NCBI RefSeq assembly: GCF_002887595.1
Contig: NZ_PEBU01000019.1
Coordinates: 1-52,980 of the forward strand
Direction: 5' to 3'
Source of the DNA: Bowmanella denitrificans
GTDB taxonomy: Bacteria > Pseudomonadota > Gammaproteobacteria > Enterobacterales > Alteromonadaceae
DNA length: 52,980 bases
Position numbers and translations under genes: made by a program. The stretch's first letter is position 1, and every line of letters begins with the position of its first letter. The notes under the pieces were generated by a model. It had not been told where the DNA came from. It saw only the letters and a list, made by a program, of their open reading frames with translations, and searched no databases. This document shows, piece by piece, positions 33,758 through 42,895 of the stretch.

Positions 33758-34429
33758 ATGGGTGTCTTTTCAAGAATGAACGACATAGTACAAGCCAATC
33801 TGAATGCTCTGCTGGATAAAGCCGAAGACCCTAAAAAGGTCATTCGTCTTATTGTGCAGGAAATGGAAGAAACCTTGGTAGAACTGAGAGCCATTGCCGC
33901 ACGTAACCTGGCCGCCAAGAAAGAGTTGCAACGTAAGATTAACCGTTTGAATCAGCAAATCTCTGAATGGCAGAGCAAAGCGGAACTGGCCCTGACTAAG
34001 GAACGTGAAGATCTGGCCAAATTGGCATTAAGCGAAAAGCATAAGCTGGAACAGCAAATTGCTGGACTGGACGCAGAAATGCAACAGGCGGAAGACGCCC
34101 TACAGCAACTGCAACAAGACAGCGCCCGTCTGCAGGAAAAACTGTCTGAGGCCAGAACTAAACAGAAAGCGCTGATGATGCGGGAAGAATCCGTTGCCGC
34201 CAGACTAAAAGTCAAAGTCAGCAACGACAGTCAGAAAGTTGAACAGGTAATGCAGCGTTTTGATCATTACGAATATCGTGTCGAGCAGTTGGAAGCCCAA
34301 CTGGAAGCTTACGACATCACGGCGGCACAAAACGGTTTGCATGCCCAGTTTGCTGAGCTTGAAGCTGACGAAAAAATGCAGGCCGAGTTGGAAGAGTTAA
34401 AGCAAAAAGTGCAGAAGAAAGTGGCGTAA
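33758..34429 (+). CDS. pspA: Phage shock protein A
   Basis: The 223-residue protein belongs to the PspA/IM30 (ESCRT-III-like) family, which coats and stabilises the stressed inner membrane and restrains PspF. It has the amphipathic N-terminus MGVFSRMNDIVQANLNALLD, the conserved EDPKKVIRLIVQEMEETLVE and long coiled coils (AKKELQRKINRLNQQISEWQ, KHKLEQQIAGLDAEMQQAED) up to the C-terminal YEYRVEQLEAQLEAYD. The ATG at 33758 is set by GGAGGA eight bases upstream; an in-frame start at 33743 is less likely. It is the first gene of a sigma-54-controlled operon with pspC. Confidence 0.96.
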   Translation: MGVFSRMNDIVQANLNALLDKAEDPKKVIRLIVQEMEETLVELRAIAARNLAAKKELQRKINRLNQQISEWQSKAELALTKEREDLAKLALSEKHKLEQQIAGLDAEMQQAEDALQQLQQDSARLQEKLSEARTKQKALMMREESVAARLKVKVSNDSQKVEQVMQRFDHYEYRVEQLEAQLEAYDITAAQNGLHAQFAELEADEKMQAELEELKQKVQKKVA

Positions 34430-34430
34430 A

Positions 34431-34450
34431 GGAGGGCCAGCGTGCCCTCC
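34431..34450 (+). other. Intercistronic hairpin between pspA and pspC
   Basis: A 7-bp GC-rich stem GGAGGGC / GCCCTCC with a CAGCGT loop follows the pspA stop by one base. There is no T run. It may stabilise pspA mRNA and allow higher expression of pspA than of the distal genes. Confidence 0.55.
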
Positions 34451-34480
34451 CACAACAATTCCAGGTTTGAGGAGAAAATC

Positions 34481-34681
34481 ATGAGAACACTGTATGACGA
34501 TCAACGTATCCGTAAAGATAAGATCCGCGCCAAGCTGTCAGGTGTCTGTGCTGGCTTAGCACAGCATTGGAACACGCAACCCTGGATGATCCGCCTGGCG
34601 GCCCTGGTGATCTTCTTTCATTTCCCTGTCGCGATGCTGATTGCCTATGTCGTTGCCGCGATGGTGCTACCTTCAAGGTAA
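34481..34681 (+). CDS. pspC: PspC-domain envelope stress protein
   Basis: The 66-residue protein is little more than a PspC domain: IRAKLSGVCAGLAQHWNTQP, WMIRLAALVIFFHFPVAMLI, AYVVAAMVLP. PspC (with PspB in E. coli) is the inner-membrane sensor that recruits PspA. It is shorter than E. coli PspC (119 residues) and has no C-terminal coiled coil. AGGAGAAAATC precedes the ATG at 34481. No pspB lies between pspA and pspC. Confidence 0.88.
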   Translation: MRTLYDDQRIRKDKIRAKLSGVCAGLAQHWNTQPWMIRLAALVIFFHFPVAMLIAYVVAAMVLPSR

Positions 34682-34692
34682 GGAGTCTTGTC

Positions 34693-35028
34693 ATGTTCAA
34701 GAACTTTATTATCGCTATATTAATTGCCACATTGCTGGTGTATTGCCTGGGCACGGTTGCAGACTCCTGGGGCAGTGTGCATCTGTACCTGGACGATGAT
34801 CTACTGTCGCCTGCAATCACGCTGGTGGGCGGAGTTCTTCTGGCTATAGGCTTTATACTGCTGGGGCTGATGTTGGCGGTCAGTTTGTTTGGGGTCCTGG
34901 CGTTTGTTTTTATCTGTGTGTTTGGTGCGCTATTGATTGCCGGATTGGGGGCGCTATGGCCTGCATTATTGGGTATTTTGGTGGTGGTTTGGCTGGTCCG
35001 GGATGGCAAAGCCAGTCAACCCCAGTAA
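34693..35028 (+). CDS. Psp-operon membrane protein, unknown function
   Basis: The 111-residue, very hydrophobic protein starts MFKNFIIAILIATLLVYCLG and has about four membrane helices (ITLVGGVLLAIGFILLGLML, FGVLAFVFICVFGALLIAGL, PALLGILVVVWLVRDG), with a short loop WGSVHLYLDDDLLSP after the first. The ATG at 34693 follows AAGGAG by eight bases and lies 11 bases after pspC, so it is the third gene of the psp operon. It does not look like E. coli PspD. It may replace PspB or PspG function; that is inference. No clear terminator follows before 35123. Confidence 0.75.
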   Translation: MFKNFIIAILIATLLVYCLGTVADSWGSVHLYLDDDLLSPAITLVGGVLLAIGFILLGLMLAVSLFGVLAFVFICVFGALLIAGLGALWPALLGILVVVWLVRDGKASQPQ

Positions 35029-35122
35029 CGCACTGTCACACATAGACCATTGGCAAGGAGACTGATTTACTGAATAATTCCCTTAGGATGACAATGTTCA
35101 TAGCTCAAACAGGAGTTTCAGT

Positions 35123-35569
35123 ATGCGTTACTTGCTTTTAGCCTTACTTTTGAGCACTTCTACTTTTGTTACCGCACAACTGCAGGTAGATAACGCCACC
35201 ATCAGGTTGTTGCCTCCGGGTGTGCCGAATACTGCCGGATACTTTACCTTAGTTAATCATGGCCAACATGACCGCATTCTGGTGGGGGCCCGCTGCTCAT
35301 TAGTACAGAAAGCTGAACTGCATGATCACCAGATGGTGGACGGTATGATGAAAATGACACAGCAGCAGCGCGTGGTCGTTCCGGCCGGTGAACAGGTGGC
35401 GTTTCAACCTGGAGGGCTGCATTTAATGCTGTTTGGTCTAAAGTCTCCATTACAGGATGGCCAAAGGGTGCCTCTGACTTTGTTGTTTGCCGATGGTGAA
35501 GAGTTGCAGGTTGATGCGGTCGTTGGCAGTGCTGTAAAAGTTGAAGATCATTCCCACCATCATCACTAA
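35123..35569 (+). CDS. Periplasmic copper chaperone, PCu(A)C family
   Basis: The 148-residue protein has a signal peptide (MRYLLLALLLSTSTFVTA) and the PCu(A)C fold: NATIRLLPPGVPNTAGYFTL, the His/Met-rich copper site in ELHDHQMVDGMMKM, and the second half-site in PGGLHLMLFGLKSPL. It delivers Cu(I) to cytochrome oxidase subunits or other cuproproteins. The C-terminus ends in a His cluster (DHSHHHH), an extra metal-binding tail. AGGAG lies eight bases before the ATG. It begins a run with DUF2333 and an outer-membrane barrel gene, with short gaps. Confidence 0.88.
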   Translation: MRYLLLALLLSTSTFVTAQLQVDNATIRLLPPGVPNTAGYFTLVNHGQHDRILVGARCSLVQKAELHDHQMVDGMMKMTQQQRVVVPAGEQVAFQPGGLHLMLFGLKSPLQDGQRVPLTLLFADGEELQVDAVVGSAVKVEDHSHHHH

Positions 35570-35591
35570 TTAAGGTATATCTGGAGCCTCC

Positions 35592-36584
35592 ATGTCACAG
35601 TACCTAAGTACAAAACGTATACTGCTTGCCCTATTTCTGCTGATACTGTTTTTCTATATTGTCGCGGTTTATTGGAGCAGTGAGCCTGATACCTTTGATG
35701 TTAAAGCCAATGCTCAAAACCATGCACAGCAGCAGGGCCGGGAATTGGTGCCGGGGTATGTCACCACCGCGACCCTGATCCGTGTTAGTCGCACTTTACT
35801 GGAAAAGCCTGGCGGCTACCTGTCAAATGATGTGATGCCACCTTCCGTGTTAATGGACAATATGCCAGCCTGGGAATATGGCGTACTGGAAATGATCCGC
35901 GATTTAAGTCTGGCCATGCGTAAAGACCTGAGTCGCTCTCAGTCTCAGTCTATGGAAAATCCGGATTTACTGGTTGCACAACCCAAGTTCAACACCGACA
36001 GCCGTAATTGGTTGCTACCTCCGGCAGAGTCTGAATACGGCGAGGGGATAGAAGCTCTGGAGCGTTACCTGAATAAACTGTCCAGTCCTGCCGATGATGG
36101 TGCGCAATTTTATGCCAGAGCAGATAACCTTCGCGATTGGCTGAAACAGGCGGAAAAGCGTTTGGGCAGCCTATCCCAGAAGCTTAGTGCCAGCGTTGGC
36201 CAGGAAAGATTGAACACGGATTTAGCGGGCGATCCCAATGCCAAACAATCCACACCGTCAAGAAGCTCTCAATACCTGAAAACCAGTTGGTGGAAGCTGG
36301 ACGACGTATTTTACGAAGCACGTGGGGCTAGCTGGGCATTGCTGCATTTCCTCAAAGCGGTGGAAGTGGACTTTGCTGATGTGCTGGAAAAGAAAAACGC
36401 CACGGTCAGTCTGCAACAAATTATTCGTGAACTGGAAGCCACACAACAAACCGTCTGGAGTCCCATGATCTTAAATGGCAGTGGCTTTGGGCTGGTGGCT
36501 AACCATTCTCTCGTCATGGCCAACTATATTTCCCGGGCTGATGCGGCCCTGATTGATTTAAATGAACTACTTAGCCAAGGATAA
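35592..36584 (+). CDS. DUF2333-family membrane-anchored protein
   Basis: The 330-residue protein has one N-terminal membrane helix (ILLALFLLILFFYIVAVYW) and a periplasmic helical domain with the family's hallmark stretches: LVPGYVTTATLIRVSRTLLE, KPGGYLSNDVMPPSVLMDNM, AWEYGVLEMIRDLSLAMRKD and GASWALLHFLKAVEVDFADV. The function is unknown; the family is found in marine gammaproteobacteria. GGAG five bases before the ATG. It is 22 bases after the copper chaperone gene and 3 bases before the next gene. Confidence 0.85.
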   Translation: MSQYLSTKRILLALFLLILFFYIVAVYWSSEPDTFDVKANAQNHAQQQGRELVPGYVTTATLIRVSRTLLEKPGGYLSNDVMPPSVLMDNMPAWEYGVLEMIRDLSLAMRKDLSRSQSQSMENPDLLVAQPKFNTDSRNWLLPPAESEYGEGIEALERYLNKLSSPADDGAQFYARADNLRDWLKQAEKRLGSLSQKLSASVGQERLNTDLAGDPNAKQSTPSRSSQYLKTSWWKLDDVFYEARGASWALLHFLKAVEVDFADVLEKKNATVSLQQIIRELEATQQTVWSPMILNGSGFGLVANHSLVMANYISRADAALIDLNELLSQG

Positions 36585-36587
36585 TTA

Positions 36588-37331
36588 ATGCTAAAGAAAT
36601 TATTGCCGTTCACCCTGTTTTCTCTTGCACTGCCGGCCCAGGCCGACACCCTGCTTGGGTTGTATGTAGGTGCTCAGGGCTGGCGTGCTGACAGCCAGGG
36701 CGGCTTTGCCAGTAATGCAGATGTGACAGATTTCAACTTCTCGGATGAAACTGTGTCCTCCTTCCATATTGCGCTGGAGCATCCGATTCCTCTGATCCCG
36801 AATATCAGAATTGCACGCCAAAGCCTGGATACTGATGGCAGTACTACTCTGGCTTCCAGTTTTCAGTTTGGTGGACAGAACTTCAGTGCTGGTACCCAGG
36901 TTATGTCCGGACTGGATATGGACAGCACCGATTATACCTTCTACTACGAAGTATTCGACAATGATCTGGTCAGTCTGGATCTTGGCTTGACGGGCCGTGA
37001 TGTAGATGGCCGGTTGACGGCCAGCAGCACTGGTTTAAATGCCGCGCAGTCGTTCTCGGGTATCGTTCCCCTGCTATATGGCAAGGTGGAAATTGGTATG
37101 CCACTAACTGGCTTCGGTTTTCAAGCCCAGGGTAACTTTCTGGCCATAGACGACAGTAAGGTGTACGACTATCAAGCCGCACTGACCTACAGTCTGTTAG
37201 ATAACCTGGCGATAGATCTTACGCTGCAGCTGGGCTATCGCGCGTTTATGCTGGAGTTGGATGACATGGACGACGTTTATACCGACCTGGATTTTAAAGG
37301 TCCTTTTGCTGGGGTTGAGTTGCATTTCTGA
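36588..37331 (+). CDS. TIGR04219-family outer-membrane beta-barrel protein
   Basis: The 247-residue protein has a signal peptide (MLKKLLPFTLFSLALPAQAD) and a barrel of alternating strands: LLGLYVGAQGWRADSQGGFA, FHIALEHPIPLIPNIRIARQ, DYTFYYEVFDNDLVSLDLGL, ending in LDFKGPFAGVELHF with a terminal Phe for barrel assembly. It matches my memory of TIGR04219; its function is unknown. AGGATAATT between the upstream stop and its ATG gives the ribosome-binding site, so it is in one operon with the DUF2333 gene. A 12-base direct repeat (GGGGTTGAGTTG) spans its stop at 37311 and 37341. Confidence 0.82.
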   Translation: MLKKLLPFTLFSLALPAQADTLLGLYVGAQGWRADSQGGFASNADVTDFNFSDETVSSFHIALEHPIPLIPNIRIARQSLDTDGSTTLASSFQFGGQNFSAGTQVMSGLDMDSTDYTFYYEVFDNDLVSLDLGLTGRDVDGRLTASSTGLNAAQSFSGIVPLLYGKVEIGMPLTGFGFQAQGNFLAIDDSKVYDYQAALTYSLLDNLAIDLTLQLGYRAFMLELDDMDDVYTDLDFKGPFAGVELHF

Positions 37332-37430
37332 GTGTTGTGCGGGGTTGAGTTGACCTGCAAAGGCAACTCTCCCTGCATCCCAACCTAATCATTTTTTATA
37401 GATAAATCTAAAATTAGCACTTTCAGTAAT

Positions 37431-37452
37431 AAAGAATTTGATTTAATTCTTT
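37431..37452. promoter_or_regulatory. Inverted repeat upstream of cysJ
   Basis: AAAGAATT-TGATTT-AATTCTTT is a perfect 8-6-8 repeat 59 bases before the cysJ start. An AT-rich site here could serve the cys activator CysB or another regulator of sulfur assimilation, but CysB has no simple consensus and the link is a guess. Confidence 0.4.
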
Positions 37453-37510
37453 CCTGTTCGTCTCACACCTCGCTACCCTACACACAATTGCAATAGGGTT
37501 AGCATTATTT

Positions 37511-39319
37511 ATGTCTTCATCGAACTCCCAGGCACACTTGCCTGTTTCTTTACTCAGCGATGCACAGTGGTCTGCGCTGCATCAGGCTATCGCGCCGTTA
37601 AGTGGTGCTCAGCTTACCTGGGTGAGTGGTTATTTGGCAGGCCTTGCTCAGGCTCAGCAGCCGCTGGCTGCACCTGCCGCCCAAGCGGTAACCTCTGCCA
37701 AACTGACGATTCTATACGGCTCGCAAACCGGCAATGCTAAAGGAGTCGCTAGCGAGTATAAGGCGATGGCTGAGGCGGCTGGGTTGACGGTTGAGCTGCT
37801 GAATATGGCGGACTACAAAAGCAAGCGACTTAAAGATGAAACGCATCTGGTTATCGTGGTCAGTACCCATGGTGAGGGAGAAGCGCCGGATGATGCTGCC
37901 GAGTTGCATGAATTCCTGGCCAGTAAAAAGGCGCCCAAGCTGCCGCAACTGAAATACGCCGTATTGGGACTGGGTGACAGCAGCTATGAGTTCTTCTGTC
38001 AGACTGCCAAGGATTTTGATCAGCGTCTGGCTGCTCTTGGTGCTAGCCGGCTGGCCGAGCGGGTTGATTGTGATGTGGACTATGATGCCGATGTATCCAG
38101 CTGGACCAACCGGGTGACCGAGTTGCTGAAAGAGGAGCTGGCATCTGCTGGGCAGGGACAAGTTGTGGCCATGCCTGGTGTCAATCTGGCCGTTGCTCAG
38201 GCAAGCCATTACAGTAAGAAAAATCCCTTTGCCGCTGAGTTGCTGGCCGCACAAAAAATTACCGGTCGTGATTCGGTAAAAGACATTCGCCATATCGAGA
38301 TTTCACTCGAAGATTCAGGACTTCAGTATCAACCTGGTGATGCGTTGGGCGTATGGTTTACCAATGATCCTGCGCTGGTGGACGAACTGTTGGGTCTGCT
38401 TGAACTCAATGGTGATGCGGAAGTCTCTGTGGGCGATGAGCGTTTGCCGCTGCGTAAGGCATTACTGGAGAAATTTGAGCTTACCCAGAGTTACCCCTCT
38501 TTTGCTAAAGGCTATGCTGAATTAACCCACAATGCTCAGCTGTTGCAACTGAGCGAAGACAAAGGTGCGTTGCGTGATTATCTCGCCAGCCACCAGATTG
38601 TGGATATTGTGAAAGCCTATCCGGGCAAAGTCAGTGAAGAACAACTTGCGTCCTTGTTAAGAGCAATGACGCCAAGACTTTATTCTATCGCTTCAAGCCA
38701 ATCTGAAGTGGAAGATGAAGTGCATCTGACGGTGGCGTTGGTGGAATATCAAAAGGATGGCCAACTGCGTCAGGGCGGCGCATCAGGTTTTCTGGCCGGC
38801 AGGGTGGAAGAAGGTCAGCAAGTCCGGATTTTTGTTGAATCCAACGACAACTTCAAACTGCCCGCCGATACCAATACACCAGTGATTATGGTGGGGCCGG
38901 GTACCGGCATTGCACCGTTCCGTGCTTTTATGCAGGAGCGTGAAGCTCAGGAAGCACAAGGAAATAACTGGCTGTTCTTCGGTAACCCCAATTTTACTCA
39001 GGACTTTCTGTATCAGGTGGAATGGCAGCGCTGGGTCAAAGAGGGCTTGCTCAACAAAATCAGTCTGGCCTTTTCCCGTGATCAAGCGGACAAAATTTAT
39101 GTTCAGCATCGCTTGCTGGAGCAGGGTAAAGAAGTCTTTGAGTGGCTGCAGCAAGGTGCGCACTTCTATGTTTGTGGTGACGCCAATCATATGGCTAAAG
39201 ATGTGCATAACGCATTGCTGACTATTATCAGCGAACATGGCGGCAAAACAGCCGAACAGGCAGAAGAATATTTGAATGACCTGCGCAAATCCAAGCGCTA
39301 CCAGAGAGATGTGTACTAA
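37511..39319 (+). CDS. cysJ: Sulfite reductase (NADPH) flavoprotein alpha-component
   Basis: CysJ passes electrons from NADPH through FAD and FMN to CysI for reduction of sulfite to sulfide. The 602-residue protein has a flavodoxin domain ([60 protein letters not shown]), a connecting and FAD domain ([35 protein letters not shown]) and a NADPH-binding end ([49 protein letters not shown]). The stop overlaps the cysI start (TAATG). First gene of cysJIH. Confidence 0.96.
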   Translation: MSSSNSQAHLPVSLLSDAQWSALHQAIAPLSGAQLTWVSGYLAGLAQAQQPLAAPAAQAVTSAKLTILYGSQTGNAKGVASEYKAMAEAAGLTVELLNMADYKSKRLKDETHLVIVVSTHGEGEAPDDAAELHEFLASKKAPKLPQLKYAVLGLGDSSYEFFCQTAKDFDQRLAALGASRLAERVDCDVDYDADVSSWTNRVTELLKEELASAGQGQVVAMPGVNLAVAQASHYSKKNPFAAELLAAQKITGRDSVKDIRHIEISLEDSGLQYQPGDALGVWFTNDPALVDELLGLLELNGDAEVSVGDERLPLRKALLEKFELTQSYPSFAKGYAELTHNAQLLQLSEDKGALRDYLASHQIVDIVKAYPGKVSEEQLASLLRAMTPRLYSIASSQSEVEDEVHLTVALVEYQKDGQLRQGGASGFLAGRVEEGQQVRIFVESNDNFKLPADTNTPVIMVGPGTGIAPFRAFMQEREAQEAQGNNWLFFGNPNFTQDFLYQVEWQRWVKEGLLNKISLAFSRDQADKIYVQHRLLEQGKEVFEWLQQGAHFYVCGDANHMAKDVHNALLTIISEHGGKTAEQAEEYLNDLRKSKRYQRDVY

Positions 39320-41016
39320 TGAGTGACAATCAGGAACAAAAGCTTTCCGACAACGAGCGGCTCAAGCGGGAAAGTAATTTCCTGCGCGGTACTATTGCGC
39401 AGGATTTGCAAGACGACTTAACCGGCGGCTTTACGGCTGACAATTTCCAGTTGATTCGTTTTCACGGCATGTATCAGCAGGATGACCGGGATATTCGTGC
39501 CGAGCGTGCCAAACAGAAGCTGGAGCCACTGCACAATGTGATGTTGCGTTGCCGTTTGCCCGGGGGGATTATCACGCCCAAACAGTGGCTGGCGATTGAT
39601 GAGTTTGCCGAGCAGCATACTTTGTATGGCAGCATCCGACTGACCACCCGCCAAACCTTCCAGTTTCATGGGGTGTTAAAACCTAATATTAAGCCTATGC
39701 ATCAGATGCTTAATAGTATTGGGCTGGACTCCATTGCCACGGCGGGTGATGTCAACCGCAACGTGCTTTGTACTTCCAACCCGGTGGAGTCTGAAGTGCA
39801 CCAGCAGGCCTATGAGTGGGCGGTGAAAATCAGTGAACATCTGTTACCTAAAACCCGCGCCTATGCGGAAATCTGGATGGATGAAGAAAAGCTGGAAACT
39901 ACCGACGTTGAGCCCATTCTAGGTAGTACGTACTTACCTCGTAAGTTCAAAACCACCGTGGTGATACCGCCGCAGAACGACGTGGATGTGCATGCCAATG
40001 ATCTGAACTTTGTTGCCATTGCCGAAGGTGGCAAGCTGGTGGGCTTTAACGTTCTGGTGGGGGGCGGTCTGGCCATGACTCATGGCGACAAAACCACCTA
40101 TCCACGCAAAGCCGATGATTTTGGCTTTATTCCTCTGGATAAAACCCTGGCGGTAGCGGAAGCCGTGGTCAGCACTCAGCGTGACTGGGGTAACCGCAGC
40201 AACCGTAAGAATGCCAAGACCAAATATACCTTGGAACGGGTAGGGGTGGACACCTTTAAAGCCGAGGTGGAAAAACGTGCTGAGGTCACCTTTGCGCCAA
40301 GTCGGGCCTATGAATTTACTGGCCGTGGTGACCGTTTCGGTTGGGTTGAAGGTGTGGACGGCAAGCACCACCTGACCTTGTTTATTGAGAATGGTCGGAT
40401 TCTGGATTATCCAGGCAAGCCACTGAAAACCGGCTGTGCCGAGATTGCCAAAATACATCAGGGGGATTTTCGTCTGACCGCTAATCAGAACCTGATTGTT
40501 GCGGGGGTGGCGGCTGAGCACAAAGCCAAGATCGAAGAAATCGCTATACAGCATGGCCTGATCCAACCCGATGTGACGGCGCAAAGACAAAACTCTATGG
40601 CCTGTGTGTCATTACCAACTTGCCCACTGGCCATGGCCGAGGCGGAACGTTACCTGCCGGATGCGGTAACCGAGTTAGAGCAGATCATGGCCAAACATGG
40701 TATGGCCGAAGAGCATATTATTTTCCGTGTCACCGGCTGTCCAAATGGTTGTGGCCGCGCCATGCTGGCCGAAGTTGGTTTGGTAGGTAAAGGGCCGGGT
40801 AAATATAACCTGCACCTGGGTGGCGATCGTAATGGCACCCGTATACCCAGGATGTACAGGGAAAACATCGGTGAGCAGGAAATTATGCAGGAACTGGATG
40901 CGCTGATTGGCCAATGGGCCAAGCTCAGACTGGCTGACGAAGGCTTTGGTGATTTTCTGATCCGTAATGATGTCATCAAACCCGTGGTGAATTCCGCTAA
41001 GGATTTTTATGACTGA
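39319..41016 (+). CDS. cysI: Sulfite reductase (NADPH) hemoprotein beta-component
   Basis: CysI carries the siroheme-4Fe4S centre for the six-electron reduction of sulfite. In the 565-residue protein the cluster cysteines are visible as C429-x5-C435 (CVSLPTC) and C474-x3-C478 (GCPNGCG). Other conserved stretches are [31 protein letters not shown] and [20 protein letters not shown]. It overlaps cysJ by one base and cysH by eight, so the three are translationally coupled. Confidence 0.97.
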   Translation: MSDNQEQKLSDNERLKRESNFLRGTIAQDLQDDLTGGFTADNFQLIRFHGMYQQDDRDIRAERAKQKLEPLHNVMLRCRLPGGIITPKQWLAIDEFAEQHTLYGSIRLTTRQTFQFHGVLKPNIKPMHQMLNSIGLDSIATAGDVNRNVLCTSNPVESEVHQQAYEWAVKISEHLLPKTRAYAEIWMDEEKLETTDVEPILGSTYLPRKFKTTVVIPPQNDVDVHANDLNFVAIAEGGKLVGFNVLVGGGLAMTHGDKTTYPRKADDFGFIPLDKTLAVAEAVVSTQRDWGNRSNRKNAKTKYTLERVGVDTFKAEVEKRAEVTFAPSRAYEFTGRGDRFGWVEGVDGKHHLTLFIENGRILDYPGKPLKTGCAEIAKIHQGDFRLTANQNLIVAGVAAEHKAKIEEIAIQHGLIQPDVTAQRQNSMACVSLPTCPLAMAEAERYLPDAVTELEQIMAKHGMAEEHIIFRVTGCPNGCGRAMLAEVGLVGKGPGKYNLHLGGDRNGTRIPRMYRENIGEQEIMQELDALIGQWAKLRLADEGFGDFLIRNDVIKPVVNSAKDFYD

Positions 41017-41755
41017 TGCTGCAGTGAATATTAACAGCAGGTTGAGCACCAATATCAGTCAGGAAGAACTGGCTGATATCAATATCATGCTGGAAAGCAT
41101 GAGCGCGCAGCAAAGATCACAGTGGGCACTGGAAAATTTGCCGGAGCAGGCGGTATTGTCTTCCAGCTTCGGCATACAGGCCGCAGTGATGTTGCATCTT
41201 GTCAACCAAGCCAAGCCCGGTATTCCGGTGGTTTTAACCGATACCGGCTATTTGTTTCCGGAAACCTATGACTTCATTGATGAGCTGACCCAGACCCTGG
41301 ATTTGAATCTTAAGGTCTATAGTGCTGAGATGTCGCCAGCCTGGCAGGAACGCAAGTTTGGCCAGCTTTGGGAGCAGGGTTTGCCTGGTATCGAAGCCTA
41401 CAACAAGATGAATAAGGTTGAGCCCATGCAGCGGGCTTTGCGGGAACTGAACGTGGGCACTTGGTTTTCGGGCCTACGCCGCAGTCAGTCCAGCAGTCGT
41501 GAAAAACTGCCATATCTGCAACTGACCGGTGGCCGATTCAAAGTGTTTCCAATCCTGGATTGGAGTAACAAGGACGTACATTATTACCTGCAGGAGCATG
41601 GTTTGCCTTATCATCCGCTGTGGGAACAGGGCTATGTATCAGTCGGTGACTGGCATACCTCCAGGCCACTGGAAGCCGGTATGACCGAAGAAGAAACCCG
41701 CTTTTTTGGCCTTAAACGTGAATGTGGCCTGCACGAGTTTGGTGATGGTATTTAA
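41009..41755 (+). CDS. cysH: Phosphoadenylyl-sulfate (PAPS) reductase
   Basis: CysH reduces PAPS to sulfite with thioredoxin. The 248-residue protein has [20 protein letters not shown] (P-loop-like site), [60 protein letters not shown] and the C-terminal redox motif [10 protein letters not shown] with the single catalytic Cys. The absence of the CC pairs of APS reductases supports PAPS as substrate. Last gene of cysJIH; its stop touches that of the convergent TIGR03899 gene. Confidence 0.96.
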   Translation: MTDAAVNINSRLSTNISQEELADINIMLESMSAQQRSQWALENLPEQAVLSSSFGIQAAVMLHLVNQAKPGIPVVLTDTGYLFPETYDFIDELTQTLDLNLKVYSAEMSPAWQERKFGQLWEQGLPGIEAYNKMNKVEPMQRALRELNVGTWFSGLRRSQSSSREKLPYLQLTGGRFKVFPILDWSNKDVHYYLQEHGLPYHPLWEQGYVSVGDWHTSRPLEAGMTEEETRFFGLKRECGLHEFGDGI

Positions 41756-42781
41756 TCAGTGCAACTCAAACGCTTTGCTGAGTAACTGTTTCAATGACTG
41801 TAAATAAGGGGCCTGGGGCTTTACCGGTACCAGCCGGGAAAGCTCGGCACCTGCTGCAGTAAACTTATAGTAATTCAGCAGGGTTCCTCTGTGTCGGGGC
41901 GCCAGATGCAATGGCTCTCCCGCTACCCGCCACTCACTACGCGTACCGGTATTCAACTCACCGGACTCTATTTCACTGCTATAGATAAGCCCCAGGTCCA
42001 TTAACCCAAGCAGATCCGGGTAGGTCAGGCCAAACTGCGCCAGATTCAGTTGTGCCCCTCTGGCCAGGGACAATATGGAAAACAGGCTGGGTTTTTGATA
42101 GTAACCGTAAAGGATACGTGGACTATAGTCTCCGCGTCGCCGACTGGACAGACTGACCGCCAGCGAGAACATTTTTGCGTCCCGTTGAGTCAATTGCTGA
42201 AGTATTGCCAAACTGCGTAATGAGAATGATCCTGGCTGACTAATCTCGGTGGCAAATATCTTCGCCCAAAGCTCCTGCATGGCAGGGGAGTGCACATTTT
42301 CTGCCATATTAATAAAGCTGAAAAACCAGTCGGGGTCTAAGTTCTCTTCGCTTCCCTGAGCGGGGGAAAAGTCCATGGCCTGTTCAAGAATTTTTTCAAG
42401 ATTATGCAGTTGGCGCTGTGCCTGCATTGCCTTGCGGCGCTGCAATTTCTTACTGGCATCCAAATCCACTCCGCCCGATCTGGCAGGGCTAATACCTGCC
42501 TGAGCAAACCAATGGCGCATGCGATCTTTTAAAGCCTGCACAGAGGTATTGGTGTCGGCCTTGGCAGGCGCCGTGACGGTCTGACTGGGAACTGAAGCAG
42601 GCCTGATGCGGGTCACTTGTGGTGAGTGACTAAGGCTGTCTATTTTACTCATCTTCAGAATCTGCATAGATCTGGCAACGCTATCATGCATGCCATCATA
42701 GGCCTTAGATAGATGCTTGACCAGCTTTGTGCCGGTGGCCGTTGTACAGTTTATTGCTAAAGTGTCGTCACTCCCACACAT
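41756..42781 (-). CDS. TIGR03899-family protein (DUF2806-like), unknown function
   Basis: The 341-residue soluble protein has a conserved central block DPDWFFSFINMAENVHSPAM, QELWAKIFATEISQPGSFSL, RSLAILQQLTQRDAKMFSLA, which is the TIGR03899/DUF2806 pattern. A Lys/Arg/Gln-rich segment (KKLQRRKAMQAQRQLHNLEK) precedes it. The first 45 residues are not conserved and no ribosome-binding site precedes the ATG at 42781; the Met at about residue 45 (MSKIDSLSHSPQ) is another possible start. The function is unknown. It is monocistronic, convergent with cysH and divergent from the EAL-domain gene. Confidence 0.75.
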   Translation of the reverse strand: MCGSDDTLAINCTTATGTKLVKHLSKAYDGMHDSVARSMQILKMSKIDSLSHSPQVTRIRPASVPSQTVTAPAKADTNTSVQALKDRMRHWFAQAGISPARSGGVDLDASKKLQRRKAMQAQRQLHNLEKILEQAMDFSPAQGSEENLDPDWFFSFINMAENVHSPAMQELWAKIFATEISQPGSFSLRSLAILQQLTQRDAKMFSLAVSLSSRRRGDYSPRILYGYYQKPSLFSILSLARGAQLNLAQFGLTYPDLLGLMDLGLIYSSEIESGELNTGTRSEWRVAGEPLHLAPRHRGTLLNYYKFTAAGAELSRLVPVKPQAPYLQSLKQLLSKAFELH

Positions 42782-42895
42782 TTTGCAGTCTGGTCAGGCT
42801 GGAGGATTAAGTTTCTCTTTCATGAATATTAGGATATTGTTAATCAAGAGTGGAAAAGTAGGCCCATTGATTCGGCACAGGTGACGGATAGGCAG

